From: an uncultured Lachnospiraceae bacterium
GTDB lineage: Bacteria > Bacillota > Clostridia > Lachnospirales > Lachnospiraceae
Assembly (NCBI GenBank): GCA_902761585.1
Contig: CACWKX010000017.1
Location: 1 to 64,000 of the forward strand
Reading direction: 5' to 3'
Length of the DNA stretch: 64,000 bases
In this document: piece after piece, positions 1 through 9,348 of the stretch
Position numbering within the stretch: position 1 is the stretch's first letter
Layout of the letters: every line of letters starts with the position of its first letter
The notes under the pieces: model-generated
Seen by the model: the letters and a program-made list of their open reading frames with translations, nothing else
What the model was told of the DNA's origin: nothing
Database searches by the model: none
Made by a program: the position numbers and the translations under genes

Positions 1-25
1 ACATGGACAATACAATCTTAGCATG

Positions 26-66
26 AAAAAGGACTCCCAACCGCAATGGTTGAAAGTCCTTTTTGC
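26..66 (+). terminator. Rho-independent terminator of an upstream gene
   Basis: A stem beginning AAAAAGGACT pairs with AGTCCTTTTT, with an inner CAACC/GGTTG stem, and ends in a T run. The gene it would terminate lies left of the window. Confidence 0.7.
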
Positions 67-147
67 TTATACCCTGGGGCTATGTTTTTTCACAGCCCCT
101 CATATCGGAGAATCACAGGAGCTCTTCTCACAGATAAATCTCTCCGC

Positions 148-176
148 TTGACTTATTGAAAGATGATAAATATTAT
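148..176 (+). promoter_or_regulatory. Sigma-A promoter of the ZIP transporter
   Basis: TTGACT at 148-153 and TATTAT at 171-176 are separated by exactly 17 bases and lie about 40 bases upstream of the start codon. Confidence 0.65.
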
Positions 177-178
177 CA
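164..178. promoter_or_regulatory. Fur-family-like operator over the -10 element
   Basis: TGATAAATATTATCA is a dyad that differs at one base from the 7-1-7 Fur consensus TGATAATnATTATCA known from Bacillus. It overlaps the -10 hexamer, a position where a bound repressor would block transcription. Which metalloregulator binds it is inference. Confidence 0.5.
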
Positions 179-215
179 AAATATAAGAATACCAATCATA
201 GGGAGGGACTAAAAA

Positions 216-998
216 GTGATGACGGAACTGATCCAGGGACTTGCGATCCCGTTCATCGGAACCTCTGCAGGGGCAGCCTGCGTATTTCTGATGAAGAATC
301 AGCTGAATGTGAAGATTGAGAAGATCCTGACAGGCTTTGCAGCCGGAGTGATGGTAGCAGCATCGATCTGGAGTCTGCTGATCCCGGCGATGCAGCAGAG
401 CAGCGGGCTCGGGAAGTGGTCTTTCGTTCCGGCAGCGGTCGGCTTTATGCTCGGAACCCTGTTTCTCATGGTGCTGGATGAAGTAATCCCGCACCTGCAC
501 CGGTTCAGTGAAAGCCCGGAAGGACCGAAGAGCAAACTTACCAGAACAACGATGATGGTGCTTGCTGTCACGCTCCACAATATTCCGGAAGGCATGGCAG
601 TCGGGATCGTCTATGCAGGCTGGCTTCGCGGAGGAAGCGGTATTACAATCGGAGCCGCGCTTGCGCTCTCAGTCGGGATTGCGATCCAGAACTTTCCGGA
701 GGGGGCAATTGTCTCCATGCCGATTGCAGCAGAGGGACAGAAAAAGGGGAAGGCTTTTCTGGCAGGGGCAGGTTCCGGCGCAGTAGAGCCGGTGGGTGCA
801 GTCATCACGATCCTGCTTGCGGAGCTGATCATTCCTGCGCTGCCATATCTGCTGGGCTTTGCAGCAGGCGCGATGATGTATGTGGTTGTAGAGGAACTGA
901 TCCCGGAGATGTCCCAGGGGAAGCACTCCAATATGGGGACAATCGCATTTTCCATCGGATTTCTGCTGATGATGGCCCTCGATGTGGCTCTTGGGTGA
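216..998 (+). CDS. ZIP family divalent metal transporter
   Basis: This is a membrane protein of about 260 residues of the ZIP family, which imports zinc, iron or manganese into the cytoplasm. The metal-site motifs HNIPEG and QNFPEGAIVS are both present, and a glutamate-containing EELIPEMS stretch follows in a later membrane segment. About eight hydrophobic segments can be seen and the length is normal. GTG at 216 and ATG at 219 are both possible starts behind the GGGAGGG ribosome site at 201-207. It appears monocistronic. A Fur-like dyad over the -10 element suggests repression when metal is plentiful. The metal cannot be assigned from sequence. Confidence 0.9.
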   Translation: MMTELIQGLAIPFIGTSAGAACVFLMKNQLNVKIEKILTGFAAGVMVAASIWSLLIPAMQQSSGLGKWSFVPAAVGFMLGTLFLMVLDEVIPHLHRFSESPEGPKSKLTRTTMMVLAVTLHNIPEGMAVGIVYAGWLRGGSGITIGAALALSVGIAIQNFPEGAIVSMPIAAEGQKKGKAFLAGAGSGAVEPVGAVITILLAELIIPALPYLLGFAAGAMMYVVVEELIPEMSQGKHSNMGTIAFSIGFLLMMALDVALG

Positions 999-1021
999 AT
1001 GGAATCCGAGCCTGTTTTTTC

Positions 1022-1693
1022 TCAGATCATGCTCAGAAACTTTTCAAAGACCGGCCTTCCGTCTTCTGTATCAATGCGGCGGAAAGCGCCGGTCATACGC
1101 TCCGGATGCCACTGAACACCGATGACCGGCAGCGATTCATGGCAGATTCCCTCGATCAGGTGATCGTCGCTGTACATGACAGCATGAAGGCCGGAGCCGA
1201 GCCTGTCTACAGCCTGATGGTGAGAGCTGTTGACAAAGAAGCGCTCTTTTCCGTACAAAGCAGCTGCATATGTCCCGGAAAGGGCGGTGACCGGGTGGAC
1301 TTTGTCTGCCTGGCTTCCCTTGTCTCTCGCGTGACGGTCTGTATGCGGTATGTTCTGAATCAGGCTTCCGCCGAAATAAACATTCAGAAGCTGCATACCG
1401 CGGCAGATGCCGAGAATCGGGATCTTGTGGCTGACCGCGTAGCAGACCGCCTGCATCTGGAAGTAGTCAAGCTCGTCGCTGATATTCAGGCTGGCTGTAT
1501 TCTCTTCATGGTAAAGAGCCGGGTTGATATCCCAGCCTCCCGGAATCAGAAAACCATCTGCATCGGTAAACTGCTCGTCAGAGGCGTGCAGATTGCACAA
1601 CACAGCGCCGCCGCCTGCTTCCTTGATAGCGTCCTCACAGTTCTTGTGCGTCGGAAGGTCTTTGGCGTCGGACAGGATATATATCTTTTTCAT
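1022..1693 (-). CDS. Class I glutamine amidotransferase-like hydrolase (peptidase C26, PuuD-like)
   Basis: This 223-residue protein has the amidotransferase fold of gamma-glutamyl-GABA hydrolases. Its nucleophile motif GICRGMQ places Cys97, and QWHPE supplies His196 and Glu198. The substrate-pocket pattern PGGWDINP resembles the peptidase C26 family, which cleaves gamma-glutamyl bonds. It is the last gene of a minus-strand cluster and starts 2 bases after the stop of the ABC transporter ATPase gene. That suggests it processes a gamma-glutamyl or amide compound imported by the transporter, which is inference. It does not look like a biosynthetic amidotransferase subunit because no synthase partner is nearby. 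Confidence 0.82.
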   Translation of the reverse strand: MKKIYILSDAKDLPTHKNCEDAIKEAGGGAVLCNLHASDEQFTDADGFLIPGGWDINPALYHEENTASLNISDELDYFQMQAVCYAVSHKIPILGICRGMQLLNVYFGGSLIQNIPHTDRHARDKGSQADKVHPVTALSGTYAAALYGKERFFVNSSHHQAVDRLGSGLHAVMYSDDHLIEGICHESLPVIGVQWHPERMTGAFRRIDTEDGRPVFEKFLSMI

Positions 1694-1695
1694 GA

Positions 1696-2478
1696 TTAAA
1701 GTTCACTTTCTTTTTGTTCATTTCTGAAGGAGGCAAGGAATTCCCTTGCTCTTTCTGTCTTTGGATGCGCGAAAAATTCATCCGGCGCTCCTTCTTCCAG
1801 GATAGCCCCATCATTCATAAAGATGATGCGGTCAGCAACATTCCGGGCAAAGTTCATCTCGTGTGTGACAATGACCATCGTCATGCCGGATTTCGCGAGG
1901 GAGGTCATGACATCCAGAACCTCCTGGATCATCTCCGGGTCCAGCGCGCTGGTCGGCTCATCAAACAGGATGGCCTTCGGATGCATGGCAAGCGCCCGGG
2001 CAATTGCTGCACGCTGCTGCTGCCCGCCGGAGAGCTGGGCAGGAACCTTCCTGGCCTGATCCTCAATTCCAACCTGTCGGAGCAGCTTCAGGGCCTCTTC
2101 CTCCGCATCCTTTCGCTTTATGTGCAGAACATCCATCGGGGCCATCGTCACGTTATCCAGAATTGTTCGATGAAGAAAGAGGTTGAAGGACTGGAAGACC
2201 ATCCCGATCCGGGAACGAACCTGCGCGAGTTCTTTGCCCTCGGCTGGCATCGGCTGACCTTCAATCAGGATTTCACCGGAGCTGATGGTTTCCAGCCGGT
2301 TGATGGTCCGGCACAGGGTAGACTTGCCGGAGCCGGAAGGACCGATGATGACCACAACCTCTCCCTGCCGGACAGACAGGCTGACATCCTTCAGTACGTG
2401 ATGTGTCCCGAAATATTTGTTGACCGTTCGAAGTTCGATGACGGGGGTCTCCGCCCCGCTTTTGTGTTCACTGTTCAT
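1696..2478 (-). CDS. Polar amino acid ABC transporter, ATP-binding protein
   Basis: This ATPase of about 260 residues drives amino acid import. The Walker A motif GPSGSGKS, the signature LSGGQQQR and the Walker B stretch [13 protein letters not shown] are all intact. It is closest to the GlnQ/HisP type. I chose ATG at 2478 because AAAGGA lies 7 bases upstream on the minus strand; an upstream in-frame extension to 2541 has no ribosome site and no family similarity. The two permease genes and the binding-protein gene lie upstream in the same cluster. Confidence 0.92.
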   Translation of the reverse strand: MNSEHKSGAETPVIELRTVNKYFGTHHVLKDVSLSVRQGEVVVIIGPSGSGKSTLCRTINRLETISSGEILIEGQPMPAEGKELAQVRSRIGMVFQSFNLFLHRTILDNVTMAPMDVLHIKRKDAEEEALKLLRQVGIEDQARKVPAQLSGGQQQRAAIARALAMHPKAILFDEPTSALDPEMIQEVLDVMTSLAKSGMTMVIVTHEMNFARNVADRIIFMNDGAILEEGAPDEFFAHPKTERAREFLASFRNEQKESEL

Positions 2479-2565
2479 AGCTGAGTCCTTTCGGGTGGCA
2501 CGGCATTCGGTCCGCTTTCGGATGAAGCCGTGTGCAGACAAATCGGGGATGCAGGAGTCCGTCCG

Positions 2566-3363
2566 TCAGCGGACCGCTCTTGCAAGCTGATTGATCAGGA
2601 AGTTAATCAGGATATAGATGACGGATACGATCAGGTAAACGGGAAGCATCGCGTCATAGTTGGAAATCAGTACCTTCGCGTTCTGCATCAGATCCGGGAA
2701 ATTGATCACATAGGCAAATGTCGTATCCTTCACGACGATGACGATCTCTGAGATCAGAGAAGGAATCACATACCGGAAGGCCTGCGGAAAGATGACCTTG
2801 TAGAACACATGACGATTCCGCATCCCAAGAGACAGCGCCGCTTCTGTCTGTCCCTTTGGCACTGCATTGACACCGGAGCGGAACACTTCGGCGACGACGC
2901 CGACGGCCGAAATGGCAACTGGCAGCGCAATTCTCAGAAGAGATGGCAGCTTCAGGCCTGTCTGCGGCACGACAAGGAAGAAAAAGTAGATGAACAGAAG
3001 CGTCGGGACACCGCGCGTAAATTCAATCAGTGCAGCTGAAATCTTCCGGAGAATGCCGGAGCGGCTGATACGGCCTCTCATCAGGAGAAAGCCGATGACA
3101 AATGCAATGGCACCGGCTGTGAGCGCTGCCTCAAGCGTCCCCAGAAGACCCTGACCGATAAAGCGCCAGGTTGTATATTTCAGAAAGAAGGACCAGTACT
3201 GAGGGGCGAGCTGACCGTTCTCCTGAAAGCGGACGGTCATCCGGTAAAGAAGGAAGGCGATCGGGACCAGCGATACAATGGTCCAGAAGATGATCCGGCG
3301 CTTTGCCTTCGGACCCGGCTCGTCATACAGAAAGTCACGGATGTTGTTCTTCTCATTCTTCAT
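2566..3363 (-). CDS. Amino acid ABC transporter permease
   Basis: This 265-residue inner-membrane permease belongs to the HisM/GlnP family. An EAALSLGMRNRHVFYKVIFPQAF stretch contains the ATPase-contacting EAA loop, and about five or six hydrophobic segments follow a charged cytoplasmic N terminus. Its start overlaps the stop of the preceding permease by 4 bases, so the two are probably translationally coupled and form a heterodimer. Confidence 0.9.
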   Translation of the reverse strand: MKNEKNNIRDFLYDEPGPKAKRRIIFWTIVSLVPIAFLLYRMTVRFQENGQLAPQYWSFFLKYTTWRFIGQGLLGTLEAALTAGAIAFVIGFLLMRGRISRSGILRKISAALIEFTRGVPTLLFIYFFFLVVPQTGLKLPSLLRIALPVAISAVGVVAEVFRSGVNAVPKGQTEAALSLGMRNRHVFYKVIFPQAFRYVIPSLISEIVIVVKDTTFAYVINFPDLMQNAKVLISNYDAMLPVYLIVSVIYILINFLINQLARAVR

Positions 3364-4019
3364 CGCACAATCCTCACTTTTCTGTCAATCAGGCTTCCGA
3401 TCTGGCCGATCAGAATTGCAGTCGCACAATACAGCGCCGCGGAAATCACGAATGCCATGATGCCGCCGACAGAGTGTGTGTTGATATGGGAGACAAGCCC
3501 GGTCAGCTCCATCGGGTTCATCGGGACCTGGGAAGCAAGGGAAGTCGTCAGCATGGTTGCAACCAGAAGATTTGTCAGGGGCAGGACGCTGTTGCGCAGC
3601 GCCTGCGGGATCACAACCTTGCGCAGTACATGTGTGAAGCGCATTCCCAGCGCCCGGGCGGCTTCAATCTGCCCTTTATCGATCATGTTCATGCCTGACA
3701 TCAGGTACTCTGAACAGAAGGAAGCCGGGATCAGGGTGGTTGCAGTCAGCACACAGGTCTGATAGGAGAAAATCAGGTTCAGGTAGGGCAGTGCGTAGAC
3801 CAGAAATATGAGAAGCGCCACGCCGGGGATGTTCCGGAAAATCTGGACATACAGTCCGGCAATGATCCGGAGCGGACGAATCGGGCTTACGCGCATCGCG
3901 GTGATCAGAACACCAAGGGCAAGCGCAAGCGCAAATGAAACAGCGGTTAGTTTCCAGGTTGTCAGGAGTGCGATCGCGTACTTGCCTCCGTATTGAGAAA
4001 GAAGTTCTCCAATGTTCAT
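3360..4019 (-). CDS. Amino acid ABC transporter permease
   Basis: This 219-residue permease is the partner of the next gene. It has the EAARALGMRF loop and several membrane spans typical of the polar amino acid (HAAT) family. It lies between the binding-protein gene and the second permease gene, about 250 bases downstream of the former. That gap holds a strong hairpin that may lower expression of the membrane components relative to the binding protein. Confidence 0.9.
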   Translation of the reverse strand: MNIGELLSQYGGKYAIALLTTWKLTAVSFALALALGVLITAMRVSPIRPLRIIAGLYVQIFRNIPGVALLIFLVYALPYLNLIFSYQTCVLTATTLIPASFCSEYLMSGMNMIDKGQIEAARALGMRFTHVLRKVVIPQALRNSVLPLTNLLVATMLTTSLASQVPMNPMELTGLVSHINTHSVGGIMAFVISAALYCATAILIGQIGSLIDRKVRIVR

Positions 4020-4105
4020 AGCAAAAGGTCTCCCGGCCCTTCAATTGTATGTCAGCTGCAGCCCGCATGCGGGCGAGAAGCGATGGCATGACCTCTGTGA
4101 GAATC

Positions 4106-4147
4106 AAAAAGGCTGCCACATGAGCCTGACTCACGGACAGCCTTTTT
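4106..4147 (-). terminator. Hairpin between binding-protein and permease genes
   Basis: AAAAAGGCTG and CAGCCTTTTT form the base of a stem with a T run on either strand. In the minus-strand cluster it sits between binding protein and permeases, the usual place for a partial terminator or mRNA-stabilising hairpin. The remaining bases from 4020 to 4267 show no gene. Confidence 0.6.
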
Positions 4148-4267
4148 GCCTGTTCCTGCAGCAACTGCTGTCAGGAACTGATTATAAACGATTTGAAACA
4201 TGCATGGAAGAAGCACAGCGTGATTTTTCTGAGAGGCAGCCGCAGACTTCCAGCTGTCATACAGCTC

Positions 4268-5293
4268 TCAGGCTTCTGTGCTGGTGGCTTCTGTGCCGTC
4301 AGTCTCAGTTTCTGCAGCCGCACCGCCGATCACCGGAGCATTCGGGACAGTGGTGATACCGGTTCTGTCGCCGAGCGAGATCTTCCAGAGATCAGACCAG
4401 ATTCCATCATCCTCGATGGTCTTGAGGAAGGTATTGACAAACTGGACACCGTCCGAATCCTTCGGAAGGCCGATGCCATAGTTGTCCTCCGGACCGAAGG
4501 TGTCGCCCGCAACCTGGTACTTGTCCGGATTCTTGACAATCGCGTTCAGAATCAATGTGTAGTCCGTGACATATGCGTCGACTCTGCCCTGCTCAAGTGC
4601 AGTTCTGGCCTCGATATCATTCTCAAACTCCTGTACGGTCGCATCCGGTGCATACTGGGCAAGAATATCCGGGCCCGTGGATCCCGCCTGCGTTGCAACG
4701 GTCTTTCCAGCCAGATCCTCCACGCTCTTGATATCGGTGTTGCCATTCTTTACAAGAACAGCCTGCTGAGAGGTGTAGTAAGGACCTGCGAAGGAGATTA
4801 CTTTTTCTCTGTCGGCCGTGATAGAGTAGGTGGCAAAGACAGCATCAACCTGGTCACTGGTCAGGACAGACTCTCTGGTGCTGGAATCAACCTGCGTCAG
4901 CTCATATTTGGAAGAATCTCCCAGAATGTACTGCGCCAGGAGCTGGTACAGACCGGCATCAAAGCCGCGAACCTGGTTGTCCGTCTCGTCGAGCTGGCTG
5001 AACAGGAAAGACGTTCTGGTCCCACCGACCCTGAGGACTCCATTCTTCTTTACAGCCGACGCCCACTCGCTGGAAGCGATTTCGTCATCAGAAGCAGTCG
5101 GACCGGACTGGATCAGCTTGTCAAACGCATCCTTGTCGATCGCAACAGCATTCTTGGTGTCGTCTGCAGCCGGTGCGGCAGCCTCAGTCGTGTTTTCGGT
5201 TTCGGCTGAGCTTCCGAATGCGGTGAATGCAGAAAGGGAAAATGCAGCAGCGGCCAGAACACTGACCAGCTTTTTATTGATTGATTTCGCCAT
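4268..5293 (-). CDS. Extracellular amino acid-binding protein (ABC transporter, family 3)
   Basis: This 341-residue protein has an N-terminal signal peptide (KK at residues 7-8, then a hydrophobic run) and a type 3 solute-binding core. Recognisable blocks are GVLRVGG, GFDAGLY, DAVFATYSIT and the SFAGPYY region. It would capture an amino acid outside the cell and deliver it to the downstream permeases. No cysteine occurs anywhere in the protein, so it lacks the lipobox expected for a Gram-positive binding protein. Both ends of the mature chain are rich in Thr, Glu and Ala. The start is supported by GAGGAGG about 10 bases upstream. The ligand is unknown. Confidence 0.88.
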   Translation of the reverse strand: MAKSINKKLVSVLAAAAFSLSAFTAFGSSAETENTTEAAAPAADDTKNAVAIDKDAFDKLIQSGPTASDDEIASSEWASAVKKNGVLRVGGTRTSFLFSQLDETDNQVRGFDAGLYQLLAQYILGDSSKYELTQVDSSTRESVLTSDQVDAVFATYSITADREKVISFAGPYYTSQQAVLVKNGNTDIKSVEDLAGKTVATQAGSTGPDILAQYAPDATVQEFENDIEARTALEQGRVDAYVTDYTLILNAIVKNPDKYQVAGDTFGPEDNYGIGLPKDSDGVQFVNTFLKTIEDDGIWSDLWKISLGDRTGITTVPNAPVIGGAAAETETDGTEATSTEA

Positions 5294-5324
5294 CTTTCAA
5301 ATCCTCCTCTTGAAATAAAATACT

Positions 5325-5344
5325 ATATTTCGGATATGCGATAT
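5325..5344. promoter_or_regulatory. Candidate operator containing ATATGCGATAT
   Basis: ATATGCGATAT at 5334-5344 occurs again upstream of the ECF transporter gene at 42904-42914, with partly matching flanks. It lies 41-51 bases upstream of the binding-protein start, within promoter-like AT-rich sequence. The regulator is unknown. Confidence 0.3.
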
Positions 5345-5444
5345 AATAATTGAGAACAAGAAAATTGTAAAGTGGATTTTTTCTAGATTTGGATATAGAC
5401 TTTTCCTATGACACGCTCATATCCGGGAGAGAGAGGACAATATC

Positions 5445-6428
5445 ATGGTCACAGATGGCGCGACACAGACAACGCTGGCAATTCTGGCAGGCTGCGGGCT
5501 GGACCTGCTTCTGGGAGACCCGCATTGGGTCTATCATCCGGTACGGTTGATCGGACTTCTGATCCGCGGACTTGAAAGAGGGCTCCGCGCAGTGCTGCCT
5601 TATAATAAGGAAGGGGAGCGGATTGCCGGAAGTTTCCTGGCTGTGCTGGTGCCATCGATGACGGGAGCAGTCTGCTGGCTGCTGCTTTTCCTGGCTGCCC
5701 GGGCAGGGACTGTCGTTCATTTTTTGATCATGACACTGATGTGCTATAGCCTGCTGGCCGGACGTGCGCTGTCAGATGAATCGATGAAGGTGTATCGGAA
5801 GCTGAAGGAAGGAGATCTGGAAGGCGCGCGGGAAGCCGTATCGATGATTGTCGGTCGGGATACCCGGGAGCTGACGGCGGAGGGTGTCACAAAGGCAGCG
5901 GTCGAGACAGTGGCGGAAAACACATCGGATGGCGTGGTCGCACCGCTGATGTTCCTTGCCATCGGCGGCCCTGTTGCCGGGTGGATGTACAAGGCGGTCA
6001 ACACGATGGACTCGATGGTGGGCTATCGGAATGATCGGTACCGGTACTTCGGAACGGCCGCCGCGAGACTGGATGACGTGCTGAACTTCTTACCTGCAAG
6101 AGTATCCGGCATTCTCATGGTATTATGTGCAAATGCAGCCGGCCTCGACAGTCGCAATGCCTGGCGTATCTTCAGAAGAGATCGAAAACGGCATGCCAGT
6201 CCGAACTCTGCCCAGACAGAAGCCGCAATGGCCGGTGCGCTCCGGATTCAACTGGCAGGGGACGCCAGTTATTTCGGGAAGGTCGTAAAAAAGCCGACCC
6301 TGGGGGACCCGATCCGAAAGGTTGAGGCAGAGGACATCCGGCGCGCAAACAGACTGATGTTTCTTTCCGTTTTGCCTGCTGTCGTAGTATTATTAGGAAT
6401 AAGGACATGGATTCTGAAGGCCATTTAA
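5445..6428 (+). CDS. cbiB: Adenosylcobinamide-phosphate synthase CbiB
   Basis: This 327-residue integral membrane protein joins aminopropanol (or its phosphate) to adenosylcobyric acid late in cobalamin synthesis. The N-terminal LDLLLGDPHWVYHPVRLIG block and the central AENTSDGVVAPL and MDSMVGYRNDRY blocks are characteristic of CbiB. Length is normal. It opens a three-gene run with cobD and cobQ, which carry out neighbouring steps. I found no cobalamin riboswitch core in the 150 bases upstream. The rest of the pathway is not in the window. Confidence 0.92.
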   Translation: MVTDGATQTTLAILAGCGLDLLLGDPHWVYHPVRLIGLLIRGLERGLRAVLPYNKEGERIAGSFLAVLVPSMTGAVCWLLLFLAARAGTVVHFLIMTLMCYSLLAGRALSDESMKVYRKLKEGDLEGAREAVSMIVGRDTRELTAEGVTKAAVETVAENTSDGVVAPLMFLAIGGPVAGWMYKAVNTMDSMVGYRNDRYRYFGTAAARLDDVLNFLPARVSGILMVLCANAAGLDSRNAWRIFRRDRKRHASPNSAQTEAAMAGALRIQLAGDASYFGKVVKKPTLGDPIRKVEAEDIRRANRLMFLSVLPAVVVLLGIRTWILKAI

Positions 6429-6446
6429 AACCAGGAGGAAGCGTTC

Positions 6447-7520
6447 ATGCAGTCACAGGTTCATGGCGGAGACATCTACTCTGCGGAATACTCGAATGAC
6501 TTTTCGATCAGCACCTCGCCGCTCGGAATGCCTGACGGCGTAAGGAAAGCATATATTGAATCGGTGAATACGCTCTCGCAGTATCCGGATGTCCGGTGCA
6601 GGGAGCTGCGGGCTGCCATTTCGAAGGAATTTCTGATCCCAAAGGAGTGGATCGTCTGTTCCGCCGGTGCAGCCGAGCTGATCTACGCCGTTGCCAATGC
6701 CATGAGACCGCGGAGTGGACTGATCATCGCGCCGTCTTTCTCAGAGTACGAGACTGCGCTCTGGCTTTCCGGCTGCACGGACATCCGATTTTACACCTGC
6801 AGGGAGGAGAGCGGCTTTCTGATCGGAGAGGACATTCTTGACTCAATCACAGATGATCTGGATATCTTTTATCTCTGCAACCCGAACAATCCGACCGGCG
6901 TGCTCGTTTCGTTCGAGTTGATGCTGGAGATTGTCGAGCGATGCAGACAGAAGCATGTGCTGCTGGTGCTGGATGAGTGCTATGTCGGCCTGTTAAGATA
7001 CCCGAAGCAGGTGACGATGCTTCGCCGCCTGGAAGGGAATGAATATCTGTTTATTCTGAATGCATTTACGAAGCTCTATTCTGTACCGGGGCTTCGGCTC
7101 GGGGCCGGTGTGACATCTTCCAGGCCACTCCTTGAGAAGGTGCGTAGCTGTATGCAGCCATGGAACGTATCGTCTGCCGCGCAGGCCTGTGGGATCGCGG
7201 CGCTGCGGGACAAGGCTTACGTTCACAGAGTCCGGGAGACCGTTCAGGAGGAAATGGATTTTTTGAAGAGTTCATTTGACCGGATCGGAATTACCTGGTA
7301 CGGTTCCAGCTCAAACTTTATGTTCTTCCGTGGACCGGAGGATTTGTTTGACCGCTGTGCAGCGGAGGGCATCCTGATCCGCGACTGCAGCAACTATCGG
7401 GGACTGGAGCCTGGGTATTTTCGTGTTTCCTGCCGAACGCGGCGGGACAATGAGAAGCTGTGCGGGATTCTGGCAGGCATCTATGCGGAGGAGGACTACC
7501 GGCTGAGAAAGCAGAAGTGA
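6447..7520 (+). CDS. cobD: Threonine-phosphate decarboxylase (CobD type)
   Basis: This 357-residue fold-type I PLP enzyme would make aminopropanol phosphate from L-threonine phosphate, the substrate of CbiB. It has the HGGDIYS opening typical of this group, a NPNNPTG block and the PLP lysine Lys209 in FTKLYSVPGLRLG. Sequence alone also fits histidinol-phosphate aminotransferase, but the position between cbiB and cobQ decides for the cobalamin role. It begins 18 bases after cbiB behind AGGAGG. Confidence 0.88.
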   Translation: MQSQVHGGDIYSAEYSNDFSISTSPLGMPDGVRKAYIESVNTLSQYPDVRCRELRAAISKEFLIPKEWIVCSAGAAELIYAVANAMRPRSGLIIAPSFSEYETALWLSGCTDIRFYTCREESGFLIGEDILDSITDDLDIFYLCNPNNPTGVLVSFELMLEIVERCRQKHVLLVLDECYVGLLRYPKQVTMLRRLEGNEYLFILNAFTKLYSVPGLRLGAGVTSSRPLLEKVRSCMQPWNVSSAAQACGIAALRDKAYVHRVRETVQEEMDFLKSSFDRIGITWYGSSSNFMFFRGPEDLFDRCAAEGILIRDCSNYRGLEPGYFRVSCRTRRDNEKLCGILAGIYAEEDYRLRKQK

Positions 7521-7635
7521 AAGGGACCGGCCGGCAGGCGGGAAGGGGCATCCTGGCGTCGGCCTTCCAAAAGGTCAGATGTCTCTGAAGGACGCCCGAC
7601 GGAGAAGCGTGGAACCTGGGACAGGGGGATGAAAT

Positions 7636-9228
7636 TTGGCAAAGGCAATCATGGTACAGGGGACAATGTCGAACGCGGGAAAGAGCCTGATCGCAGCGGC
7701 TCTGTGCCGGATATTCCGTCAGGACGGCTATCGCGTGGCACCTTTCAAGTCCCAGAACATGGCTCTCAATTCCTTCATTACGAAGGAGGGGCTGGAAATG
7801 GGGCGGGCGCAGGTCGTCCAGGCGCAGGCAGCCGGGGTTGAGCCGTCCGTCAGCATGAATCCGATCCTGCTCAAGCCGACCGGGGATTCTGTCAGTCAGG
7901 TCATTGTCAACGGAGAAGTGCGGGGAAACTTCAGCGCACAGGAATATTTTGCGATGAAGCAGAGTCTCGTCCCGGATATCCGGAAAGCCTATCGCCGGTT
8001 GGCAGAGGATGCAGACGTCATTGTCATTGAGGGAGCGGGGAGCCCTGCGGAGATCAATCTGAAGGATCACGACATTGTCAACATGGGGATGGCGCGCCTT
8101 GCAGGTGCGCCGGTTCTTCTGGCAGGGGATATTGACCGGGGCGGTGTGTTCGCACAGCTTTATGGAACGGTGATGCTTCTGGATGAAGAGGAGCGGCAGT
8201 ATATAAAGGGCTTTGTAATCAACAAATTCCGGGGAGACCGCTCTATTCTGACGCCAGGGCTGAAACAGCTCGAAGGGCTGGCAGGAAAACCTGTGCTTGG
8301 GGTCATTCCCTATCTGAAGATCGACATCGACGATGAGGACAGCCTGTCTGAACGACTTACAGGGACAGAACACCCGGCATACACCGTGTCGGAGCAGACC
8401 GCTCCTCTGACGCCAACATATGGCCGGCATCAGGCACTGGTGGAGATTGTCGTCATCCGTCTGCCGCGTCTTTCAAATTTCACGGATTTTTCGCAGCTCG
8501 CCCGTATTCCGGGCGTCAGCCTTCGTTATGTGGATTCCATCAGAAAATTTGGACAGCCTGACATCGTAATTCTTCCAGGCAGCAAGAGCACAATCGCAGA
8601 TCTGCTGTGGCTGCGGGAGAGCGGGCTCGAAGTTCTGATTAAGAAGACGGCAGCGCAGGGACGAGCCGTGATCGGCATCTGCGGCGGGTATCAGATGCTC
8701 GGAGAGACGCTCAGGGACCCGGACGGAGTTGAGACTGGGGAGAGTGGTCTGCCGCAATTTGTGCGGGGGATTGGTCTTCTTCCGGTCGATACTATATTCC
8801 GGACGGAAAAGACGAGGACACAGGTTCGCGGCGAGATCTTCGGTCCGGCGAGAGGCTTTGATGCTCTGAAAGGCAGGCAGATCGAAGGCTACGAAATCCA
8901 TATGGGCAGCAGCGTCATTCGGGAAGGAAGCGGCGCGGAACCTTTTGCACGCCTTCGCGCGCAAAGCGGGGAAATCTGCCGGGAGAAGGAGGATGGATGC
9001 ACTGCAGGAACGGTCTGTGGCACCTACGTCCATGGTATCTTCGATGTCGGCGATCTTGCATGGAGACTGGCAGAGTCGGCGGCAGAGAAGAAAGGGCTGC
9101 GGCTGACCGAGGGGGCGTCTCTGAGCCGGGAAACCTTCCGGGAGCGTCAGTACGATCTTCTGGCGGCGGCAGTCAGGCAGAATCTGGATATGGAAGCCGT
9201 GTACAGAATGCTGGAGGAGGGCGTCTGA
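7636..9228 (+). CDS. cobQ: Cobyric acid synthase CobQ
   Basis: This 530-residue enzyme amidates the corrin side chains to give cobyric acid. The N-terminal half is a dethiobiotin-synthetase-like ATPase domain (GTMSNAGKS at residues 9-17). The C-terminal half is a glutamine amidotransferase with the nucleophile Cys349 in [10 protein letters not shown] and a GTYVHGIFD histidine block. The start is TTG at 7636, with GGGGG 7 bases upstream; the family usually begins [17 protein letters not shown], which this start gives. The 115 bases between cobD and cobQ show no gene. Confidence 0.93.
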   Translation: MAKAIMVQGTMSNAGKSLIAAALCRIFRQDGYRVAPFKSQNMALNSFITKEGLEMGRAQVVQAQAAGVEPSVSMNPILLKPTGDSVSQVIVNGEVRGNFSAQEYFAMKQSLVPDIRKAYRRLAEDADVIVIEGAGSPAEINLKDHDIVNMGMARLAGAPVLLAGDIDRGGVFAQLYGTVMLLDEEERQYIKGFVINKFRGDRSILTPGLKQLEGLAGKPVLGVIPYLKIDIDDEDSLSERLTGTEHPAYTVSEQTAPLTPTYGRHQALVEIVVIRLPRLSNFTDFSQLARIPGVSLRYVDSIRKFGQPDIVILPGSKSTIADLLWLRESGLEVLIKKTAAQGRAVIGICGGYQMLGETLRDPDGVETGESGLPQFVRGIGLLPVDTIFRTEKTRTQVRGEIFGPARGFDALKGRQIEGYEIHMGSSVIREGSGAEPFARLRAQSGEICREKEDGCTAGTVCGTYVHGIFDVGDLAWRLAESAAEKKGLRLTEGASLSRETFRERQYDLLAAAVRQNLDMEAVYRMLEEGV

Positions 9229-9348
9229 GGCAGGTGCCGGTTGTCCTGCTGAGAAAGTGATGTTTGTTGCAGGATTGTGGCAGAATGTTCTCGGATAATT
9301 CAATTCACCCATGGTATAGTAAGAAAAAATTTAAAGGCTTGGACTTGC

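Noticed and set aside
5294..5444. Cobalamin riboswitch before cbiB
   Set aside because: The space is short and I could not find the conserved B12 box or the surrounding stems.
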